NCBI GenBank assembly: GCA_947380835.1
Contig: CANCSL010000062.1
Coordinates: forward strand, 1 to 5,342
Reading direction: 5' to 3'
DNA length: 5,342 bases
Source of the DNA: Actinomycetota bacterium
GTDB taxonomy: Bacteria; Actinomycetota; Actinomycetes; Nanopelagicales; Nanopelagicaceae
This document shows, piece after piece, positions 1 through 3,872 of the stretch. The notes below the pieces were generated by a model. It was not told where the DNA came from. It searched no databases and saw nothing but the letters and a program-made list of their open reading frames with translations. A program made the position numbers and the translations under genes. Within the stretch, counting starts at the first letter, position 1. Each line of letters opens with the position of its first letter.

Positions 1-116
1 AGGTTTGGAAGTTGCATTACTCCCTCAAGAACCACCTTTAGATGCCCCACCTATAAGCGAGGGCTAACGAGATTAAGAAGCAATTCCCTCGATTCCCCTG
101 CCACCTTTGATAATCA

Positions 117-140
117 TTTGGTAACACTTTTGGTAACACC
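117..140. repeat. Tandem direct repeat, unit TTTGGTAACAC, 12-base period
   Basis: The 11-base unit TTTGGTAACAC occurs at 117-127 and again at 129-139, followed by T in the first copy and C in the second. The two copies lie about 110 bases before the tRNA-Lys attachment core. Short direct repeats beside a core site are typical arm-type binding sites of tyrosine integrases, so that is the suggested role. Nothing in the sequence proves protein binding. Confidence 0.6.
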
Positions 141-249
141 CCCCACGAAACGCCCTGAAACGGTATGGGATTAGGTGGACGATTTACGCTCAAATTGGCA
201 ATTTTTTGGGAAGCAAAAGGCAGAAAAAACGGCTAGAAACGACTTTCCC

Positions 250-295
250 GTGACTCTTAATCACCGGGTCGGGGGTTCGAGTCCCTCACAACGCA
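250..295 (+). tRNA. tRNA-Lys(CUU) 3' half, probable attachment-site fragment (not a functional tRNA)
   Basis: Visible in order: the 3' four pairs of an anticodon stem (GTGA 250-253 with TCAC 261-264), loop CTCTTAA (254-260) with anticodon CTT at 256-258, a five-base variable region, a T-arm with stem 271-275/283-287 (one G-T wobble) and loop TTCGAGT, the acceptor 3' strand ACAACGC (288-294) and discriminator A295. CCA is not encoded. A complete gene would need GCGTTGT and a D-arm upstream; neither is present. The fifth anticodon-stem pair (C249 against C265) is also broken, so tRNA identity stops within the anticodon stem. Tyrosine recombinases commonly cross over at this place. I read this as a duplicated att core. 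A tRNA pseudogene left by a deletion would look the same from this window alone. Confidence 0.8.
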
Positions 296-327
296 CTTTT
301 TGGCCACCTCCACTTTGATTTCTCCAT

Positions 328-350
328 CGAAAGCAACCTTTCGTGCTTTT
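328..350 (+). terminator. Weak possible intrinsic terminator between the tRNA fragment and the VOC gene
   Basis: CGAAAG (328-333) and CTTTCG (338-343) pair around a four-base loop and are followed by TGCTTTT (344-350). The stem is only six pairs and half AT, so termination would be weak. In the uninterrupted chromosome this could have been the terminator downstream of the tRNA-Lys gene. Confidence 0.3.
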
Positions 351-360
351 CGCCCCCTGC

Positions 361-366
361 AATAAT
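361..366 (+). promoter_or_regulatory. Possible -10 element (AATAAT) for a leaderless VOC gene transcript
   Basis: AATAAT differs from TATAAT only in the first base. It lies at -12 to -7 relative to the ATG at 373, so transcription would start at or next to the start codon. No good Shine-Dalgarno precedes that ATG, which fits leaderless translation. The first T, normally strongly conserved, is missing and no clear -35 is seen, so this is the weakest of the three candidates of this kind in the window. Confidence 0.3.
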
Positions 367-372
367 TGATCC

Positions 373-753
373 ATGACTCTGAAACTCCAATGCCTCACCA
401 TTGATTGTTCCAACCCCGCCTCTCTTGCCGATTTTTGGGCGCAAGCCTTGGGCTGGAATGTGGGCGTTGGCGGAGATGAGATCGGAGTTTGGATTGAACG
501 CGAACTCGGGGATCCGCGAGAAACTGGTTTTCCGGACATTCTCTTTCTTAAAGTTCCGGACCTGAAAACGGGGAAGAACCGAATGCATTTCGATCTTCGC
601 CCTGACGATCAAGAGTCGGAGGTAGCGCGTCTAGAGTCTTTGGGCGCTCGACGAATTGATATTGGTCAAGATGAAGACCCCGATACAACATGGGTTGTAA
701 TGGCTGACCCAGAAGGCAATGAATTCTGCGTACTCAAGGCACCAACAAAATAA
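373..753 (+). CDS. VOC-superfamily (glyoxalase-like) protein, 126 aa
   Basis: A single-domain vicinal-oxygen-chelate protein, most like the small glyoxalase-6-type proteins of Actinobacteria. These are cytoplasmic and usually of unknown substrate; some VOC relatives bind or modify antibiotics or catalyse metal-dependent isomerisation or dioxygenation. What shows it: an opening beta-strand ending LTIDCSN (8-14), then the characteristic helix NPASLADFWAQALGW (14-28); a second half with KNRMHFDLRP (68-77), a helix ending LESLGARR (87-94), and the closing strand with DPEGNEFCVL (112-121). His72 and Glu117 sit where VOC metal ligands usually occur, but the full ligand set cannot be assigned by eye. 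About 120 residues is normal for one VOC module, which would dimerise. It is the first gene of the plus-strand cluster, 30 bases before the YciI-like gene. Family confidence is high; the reaction is unknown. Confidence 0.85.
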   Translation: MTLKLQCLTIDCSNPASLADFWAQALGWNVGVGGDEIGVWIERELGDPRETGFPDILFLKVPDLKTGKNRMHFDLRPDDQESEVARLESLGARRIDIGQDEDPDTTWVVMADPEGNEFCVLKAPTK

Positions 754-783
754 TATTTAGATGCATCGAAAGGTAAACCAACA

Positions 784-1155
784 ATGACCAGATACTTCAT
801 CTCTTTTAACGACGGTGACATGACTTTTCCTGAAGAGGATTTTGCCGCAGTTGGAGAAGCAGCCCATGCGGTTATGGCTGAAGCAATAAACGCTGGAGCC
901 TGGGTACATGGTGGCGGATTTTGGGGATATTCCCCTTTTGTTGTCTCTGGAGAGGGCAAAGTTACGGAAGGTCCACTTCAGGACAGCCCGGTACACATCG
1001 GCGGTTTTGCGGTGGTGGATGTCAAGACAGATGAAGAAGCATTTGAATGGGCCAGAAAAATCGCCGTATCTTGTAGATGTTCCCAAGAAGTTAGAAAAAT
1101 TATGGATGATCCGGAGCAAGACAATTTAATGAATCGGCGCCAAGAGGCTAAATAG
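784..1155 (+). CDS. YciI / DGPF-domain family protein, 123 aa
   Basis: This resembles the YCII-related family of small cytoplasmic alpha/beta proteins with a ferredoxin-like fold. Most have no established reaction; in Actinobacteria they often stand near sigma factors or VOC proteins. Visible support: the opening strand RYFISFND (3-10); the degenerate DGPF-type segment TEGPLQDSPVHIGGF (61-75), where many relatives have DGPF followed by a KE pair; the strand-helix stretch GGFAVVDV plus EEAFEWARKIA (73-94); and the CRCSQEVRKIMDDPE segment (97-111), which matches the usual end of the domain. The AAAGG-like site at 769-773 lies about 10 bases before the ATG and supports this start. Proximity to the VOC gene (30 bases) and the same strand suggest one transcript. 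The DGPF motif is clearly altered, so activity inferred from relatives should be treated with care. Confidence 0.75.
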   Translation: MTRYFISFNDGDMTFPEEDFAAVGEAAHAVMAEAINAGAWVHGGGFWGYSPFVVSGEGKVTEGPLQDSPVHIGGFAVVDVKTDEEAFEWARKIAVSCRCSQEVRKIMDDPEQDNLMNRRQEAK

Positions 1156-1184
1156 TTGCGCAAGCGGAATTGAATGTTACAACT

Positions 1185-1190
1185 TACGAT
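1185..1190 (+). promoter_or_regulatory. Candidate -10 element (TACGAT) giving a leaderless DUF2256-photolyase transcript
   Basis: TACGAT fits the actinobacterial TANNNT consensus and lies exactly at -12 to -7 from the ATG at 1197, so the A of the start codon would be +1. The only purine-rich alternative, AGG at 1191-1193, is three bases from the ATG, too close for a normal Shine-Dalgarno. No convincing -35 hexamer is present 16-18 bases upstream. If real, it would let the DUF2256 and photolyase genes be transcribed apart from the two genes upstream. Confidence 0.4.
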
Positions 1191-1196
1191 AGGTAC

Positions 1197-1337
1197 ATGA
1201 CCCGGATAGCTTTAACGAAGAACGGGTTCGCACCCAAAGTTTGCGTTACATGCGGCTTAGAATTCGAATGGCGTAAGAAATGGGCAAAAAACTGGAACGA
1301 AGTGAAGTACTGCAGCGACAAATGTCGAGCTAAATAG
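1197..1337 (+). CDS. DUF2256 family small zinc-ribbon-type protein, 46 aa
   Basis: A short gene that length cut-offs easily miss. It matches the DUF2256 pattern: a basic N-terminus, then KVCVTCGLEFEWRKKW (14-29), a Trp-rich middle (W25, W29, W33) and VKYCSDKCRAK (36-46) at the end. Four cysteines, C16, C19, C39 and C43, form CX2C-X19-CX3C and could bind one zinc ion; this is inferred from spacing. The family's molecular function is not established. From memory, DUF2256 genes are often found beside iron-sulfur cryptochrome/photolyase genes, and that is so here. Its TAG stop (1335-1337) shares its last base with the photolyase GTG start, which implies translational coupling. A TTG at 1170 could add nine residues, but the ATG at 1197 fits family length and the TACGAT element upstream. 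Confidence 0.85.
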   Translation: MTRIALTKNGFAPKVCVTCGLEFEWRKKWAKNWNEVKYCSDKCRAK

Positions 1338-2809
1338 TGCAACGAATCATCTACATTCCCTTCGACCACCTACATCGAAATTTTGGGGCGATGAAGGGCG
1401 CGGAGCCCAAAACTGATCTCATCGCATTTGTAGAAAGTGCTCGAATGACCACCGGGCGAAATTGGAATCCTGCTCGTTTGCACTTCCTAATTTCCAGCGC
1501 ACGTCACTTTGCCCAGAGTCTTAAGGACGAGGGCTTTACAGTCGAATACCTCAAAGCCAAAACCACCATCGAGGGCTTGAAAGAGGCGCGGGCAATTCAT
1601 GGCGTTCTCCCGATTATCTGCGCAGAACCTTCTTCCTTTAAGCAGTATGAGCAACTTCAAGAATTCGGGGTTCATTTCGTCGCCAACGACTTCTTTCTGA
1701 CACCCCGCCCGTTATTTAAGGAATGGGCTGATTCCCAGAAGAACTTCTTGATGGAGAACTTCTACCGCCAACAAAGAATTCGCCTCAATATCTTGGTTGA
1801 AGCAAAGAAACCGATCGGCGGAGCCTGGAACTTCGACAAGGACAACCGACTTCCACCACCAAAGAACTACATCTGGCCACAATATCTAGAACACCCCCTC
1901 GACGACATTGACCGTCAGGTGGGTGACGAGCTCTCTTATCCCCCTCCGACAACATGGGCAACCACCAGATCTGGTGCCTTAGCCCAACTTGATAACTTCA
2001 TCAACCATCATTTTGCCGAATTTGGCCCGTACGAAGACGCCATGACAACCGACAATTGGTCACTTCATCATTCTCTGCTTTCCCCTTATCTCAACAATGG
2101 TTTACTCCACGCATCCGAAGTTATAGATGCAGCTTTGAGAGCATTTGAAACTGGCAATATCCCATTGGCTTCCTGCGAAGGTTTCATTCGCCAAATCATC
2201 GGTTGGCGCGAATACGTAAATGGCATGTATTGGTTTTTCGGCCCGCATTATCGAGAAAATAATCAACTTAATGCCCATCGAAAACTCTTGCCACTGTTTA
2301 CTGACTCAAACAAGACTTCGATGAACTGCTTGAAAGTGACGATCTCGGATATACAAACTCGGGCCTGGGTTCACCATATTCCTCGATTGATGGTACTCAG
2401 CAACTTGGCACTTATTACCGGTGTTGATCCTCAAGAATTCTTGGATTGGATGCGGGAGGTTTTTATCGATGCTGCCGAATGGGTCATGGTTCCAAATGTT
2501 ATTGGGATGGGTGTGCACGCCGATGGCGGACAAATGATGACAAAGCCTTATGCGGCAGGCGGGGCGTACATCTCCCGAATGAGCAATTACTGCAAGCCTT
2601 GTAAATACAACCCCAAGCTTCGCACGGGAGAGACTGCCTGCCCGTTCACTACTCTCTACTGGGACTTTCTGGATCGCCATCGAGAAGCTTTCGCTTCAAA
2701 CCATCGAATGAGTCAGCAGTTAGCGGGTTTAAATCGGTTGTCGGATTTACCGGAAGTAAATGAAAGAGCGCGCGAAGTGCTGGAAGGTTTGTCGAAGGGT
2801 CAAATTTAG
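1337..2809 (+). CDS. Iron-sulfur bacterial cryptochrome/photolyase (FeS-BCP, PhrB-like), 490 aa
   Basis: This is a cryptochrome/photolyase-related flavoprotein of the prokaryotic FeS-BCP (CryPro) class. Characterised members bind FAD, a lumazine antenna and a [4Fe-4S] cluster; Agrobacterium PhrB repairs (6-4) photoproducts in blue light, while Rhodobacter CryB acts in light signalling. The N-terminal alpha/beta antenna domain spans about residues 1-130 (strand RIIYIPFDHL). The helical FAD domain spans about 210-460 and includes EGFIRQIIGWREYVNGMYW (281-299). Cysteines C331, C419, C422 and C435 have intervals 88, 3 and 13, equal to those I recall for PhrB C350, C438, C441 and C454. On that register H346/H347, W371, Y405 and Y411 match PhrB residues implicated in repair or electron transfer. 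GTG is the only start between an in-frame TAA (1331-1333) and the first beta-strand. It overlaps the DUF2256 stop by one base and lacks its own clear ribosome site. Repair versus signalling cannot be decided from sequence. Confidence 0.93.
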   Translation: MQRIIYIPFDHLHRNFGAMKGAEPKTDLIAFVESARMTTGRNWNPARLHFLISSARHFAQSLKDEGFTVEYLKAKTTIEGLKEARAIHGVLPIICAEPSSFKQYEQLQEFGVHFVANDFFLTPRPLFKEWADSQKNFLMENFYRQQRIRLNILVEAKKPIGGAWNFDKDNRLPPPKNYIWPQYLEHPLDDIDRQVGDELSYPPPTTWATTRSGALAQLDNFINHHFAEFGPYEDAMTTDNWSLHHSLLSPYLNNGLLHASEVIDAALRAFETGNIPLASCEGFIRQIIGWREYVNGMYWFFGPHYRENNQLNAHRKLLPLFTDSNKTSMNCLKVTISDIQTRAWVHHIPRLMVLSNLALITGVDPQEFLDWMREVFIDAAEWVMVPNVIGMGVHADGGQMMTKPYAAGGAYISRMSNYCKPCKYNPKLRTGETACPFTTLYWDFLDRHREAFASNHRMSQQLAGLNRLSDLPEVNERAREVLEGLSKGQI

Positions 2810-2817
2810 TTTAAGAC

Positions 2818-3297
2818 TTACTTCTTTTTGTACCCCGTTGGGCACTTAGGAGCAAAAGCAGTTACCTTCTTGACGACCTTACCTTTGACGCAAGAGATGG
2901 TCTTCTTTTTGGAGATCTGCTTCTCTAGGAGCATCAAAGTGTTATTGAATTCAACAGTTTCTTCCTCACCAAAGGCCAAGGTTCCGTCTAGATCGGAAGT
3001 GGAACTGGCTACGTCAGCTTCGATGGTGGCCTTAGCTCCTAAAAAATCTGCCAATATTTTGTTGAAAGAGGGCATCTGTGTTGGGTCCGTCATCATGACC
3101 TTTTTGACTGCCATGAAGCGAGCGAGTTCGGAGTTCAATACCGAGATGTAGCGGCTCTGAATAATGGTGATCTTGTCAGCACGAGACATCGTTGGTGAAT
3201 CAGAAGGAGTTGGGCTTGGGTCGGCGGCAAATGCCGGAGTCGAGAAACCGAAAATTAAAGAACCAACGAGAACCAGGGCAAAACCTTTTGATTTCAT
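2818..3297 (-). CDS. Small secreted protein with signal peptide and basic two-cysteine C-terminal tail, 159 aa
   Basis: The function is not recognised. Residues 1-25 form a classical signal peptide: lysines at 2 and 4, a hydrophobic core from about 6 to 18, and PAFAA at 21-25 with a likely signal-peptidase I cleavage after A24 or A25. A short Pro/Ser/Thr linker follows (about 26-37), then a mostly helical, charged middle (38-130). The tail (131-159) is very basic, has cysteines C136 and C152 that could form a disulfide after export, and closes with KCPTGYKKK. I recall similar TCVKGK...PKCPxGYKKK endings on many exported proteins of nanopelagic Actinobacteria, where they may be a shared surface or wall-binding module; that is memory plus inference. 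The gene converges on the photolyase gene with 8 bases between stops. It lacks a Shine-Dalgarno but has a well-placed TATTCT element. Confidence 0.8.
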   Translation of the reverse strand: MKSKGFALVLVGSLIFGFSTPAFAADPSPTPSDSPTMSRADKITIIQSRYISVLNSELARFMAVKKVMMTDPTQMPSFNKILADFLGAKATIEADVASSTSDLDGTLAFGEEETVEFNNTLMLLEKQISKKKTISCVKGKVVKKVTAFAPKCPTGYKKK

Positions 3298-3303
3298 GGG
3301 TTA

Positions 3304-3309
3304 AGAATA
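3304..3309 (-). promoter_or_regulatory. Candidate -10 element (TATTCT) for a leaderless secreted-protein transcript
   Basis: Read on the minus strand, TATTCT fits TANNNT and lies exactly at -12 to -7 from the ATG at 3297, with six bases (TAACCC) between. Transcription would begin at the A of the ATG. No Shine-Dalgarno is present before this start, which supports leaderless translation, a common mode in Actinobacteria. No good -35 hexamer is visible 16-18 bases upstream. Confidence 0.5.
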
Positions 3310-3333
3310 CGTCCGATGAAGTTCGACCCATGA

Positions 3334-3357
3334 GAGAGTGCCAGAGGGGCACCGCTC
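3334..3357 (-). terminator. Hairpin after the baeRF-like gene, possible terminator
   Basis: On the minus strand GTGCC and GGCAC pair around a five-base loop (core 3338-3352). A G-U pair and, across one bulged C, a GAG/CUC pairing lengthen the stem. It begins three bases after the baeRF-like stop codon and is followed by UCAUGGG rather than a run of U, so intrinsic termination would be inefficient. It fits the idea that the secreted-protein gene is transcribed separately from its own start. Confidence 0.4.
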
Positions 3358-3359
3358 AA

Positions 3360-3773
3360 CTACAAGTGATGTTGGTCAAACCATCGTCGGGCTAGCGCCA
3401 GTATCTCGGATTCGGACATATTTTCGAGGTCTGATGTCAGTTTGCCCGCGACTTTGGCAGCGATAAGTGGGTGTTTGCGCTCGAGGTAGGAAACCAGGTG
3501 GAGCATTTCACTGCCTTTGCCTTTGCCGTGACCGATAAGCAGGATTTCCCCGGCCGAAGAAATCGCTTGAGAAATCTCTTCTAAGTAGATGCCCTCTTCA
3601 TGTTGTTCGCCAGAGCCTTTTATATTGTCGTCTAGCCGAAAATGCTTTCGATCAGCTTTAACTGGCAACGAAATAGTTTCTGGTTTGCTGCCTTTACCTA
3701 CACCAGTTGTCCAAAGGTGAGTTTCATTTTTGGTAACGGTGAGAACAATGAACTTGTTATTGATGTCCGACAT
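3360..3773 (-). CDS. Small protein resembling the bacterial eRF1-like (baeRF / 'translational machinery') family, 137 aa
   Basis: The sequence resembles a group of small bacterial proteins related to the C-terminal domain of archaeo-eukaryotic release factor eRF1, a putative ribosome-associated family without an established bacterial role. Support: an N-terminal strand FIVLTVTKNETHLW (8-21); a basic/polar linker with KADRKHFRLDDNIKGSG (39-55) and EQHEEG (56-61); a helix YLEEISQAISSAGE (63-76); the strand-loop ILLIGHGKGKGSEML (77-91), the most family-like part; and the end HPLIAAKVAGKL...ILALARRWF (101-132). An in-frame ATG at 3809 would add 12 residues, but the ATG at 3773 has AGAGG seven bases upstream and starts close to the first strand, so it is preferred. 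No catalytic residues can be assigned. It lies 99 bases downstream of the malic enzyme stop on the same strand. The family call is moderate and by eye. Confidence 0.65.
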   Translation of the reverse strand: MSDINNKFIVLTVTKNETHLWTTGVGKGSKPETISLPVKADRKHFRLDDNIKGSGEQHEEGIYLEEISQAISSAGEILLIGHGKGKGSEMLHLVSYLERKHPLIAAKVAGKLTSDLENMSESEILALARRWFDQHHL

Positions 3774-3780
3774 TTTGTTG

Positions 3781-3785
3781 CCTCT
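3781..3785 (-). promoter_or_regulatory. Shine-Dalgarno AGAGG that selects the 3773 start
   Basis: On the minus strand AGAGG lies seven bases before the ATG at 3773. The upstream in-frame ATG at 3809 has AAGG-free surroundings and sits at the edge of an 11-pair hairpin (3809-3835). This favours the shorter, 137-residue product. Confidence 0.6.
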
Positions 3786-3808
3786 TTCACAGAGTGGTTC
3801 CTTCACCA

Positions 3809-3835
3809 TAGACCCAGAATGCGCTTCTAGGTCTA
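3809..3835 (-). other. 11-pair hairpin in the malic enzyme to baeRF-like intergenic region
   Basis: TAGACCTAGAA and TTCTGGGTCTA pair on the minus-strand RNA around the loop GCGCA. The only non-Watson-Crick step is a T-G pair, which becomes an unpaired C-A in plus-strand RNA, so the structure is better in the direction the flanking genes are transcribed. No U-run follows, so a standard intrinsic terminator is unlikely. RNA processing, attenuation or a small repeat element are alternatives. Its 3' edge is about 35 bases before the baeRF-like start. Confidence 0.5.
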
Positions 3836-3847
3836 GTTAGTGATGGA

Positions 3848-3872
3848 GTTAACCCTCTGAAGAGTGTCTAAC
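3848..3872 (-). terminator. Imperfect inverted repeat abutting the malic enzyme stop codon
   Basis: GTTA and TAAC form the outer pairs, AC/GT and CTCT/AGAG the inner ones, with one bulge, one mismatch and a very small loop. The repeat begins at the base right after the TAA of the malic enzyme gene. It could protect the 3' end or help termination, but lacks a U-run. Confidence 0.3.

Larger units (their letters stand above)
1..295. mobile_element. Terminal part of a probable integrative element, ending at a tRNA-Lys attachment site
   Basis: This stretch has no convincing complete gene. It ends in an isolated tRNA 3' half (250-295) whose 5' half is absent from the bases before it. That is the expected product of a tyrosine recombinase inserting an element into a tRNA gene: one end keeps the whole tRNA, the other keeps only the duplicated 3' part. 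By this reading the bases left of 250 belong to the element and those right of 295 to the original chromosome. A tandem 12-base repeat at 117-140 would suit integrase arm-binding sites. Frame 2 is open from base 2 to a TAA at 65-67 and could be the end of a gene starting outside the window, but 21 codons are too few to call. No integrase is visible. The element assignment is inference from the tRNA scar. Confidence 0.5.

Noticed and set aside
2..67. Open frame ending at TAA 65-67 that could be the C-terminus of a gene upstream of the window
   Set aside because: Only 21 codons are visible and the residues match no family I recognise; frame 1 is also open to a TAG at 172-174, so openness alone is uninformative.
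757..1119. 120-residue minus-strand frame opposite the YciI-like gene
   Set aside because: The plus-strand frame has recognisable family motifs and a ribosome site; the opposite frame has neither.
2306..2680. 124-residue minus-strand frame inside the photolyase gene
   Set aside because: It lies opposite a strongly conserved coding region and has no family resemblance; it is a shadow of the photolyase frame.
3728..3737. A further TTTTGGTAAC similar to the 117-140 repeat
   Set aside because: It lies within the coding sequence of the baeRF-like gene, encodes the VTKN segment, and is far from the attachment site; most likely chance.
3774..3809. N-terminal extension of the baeRF-like protein to an ATG at 3809
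   Set aside because: The extension overlaps the Shine-Dalgarno of the 3773 start and touches a hairpin; its residues do not look like part of the domain.
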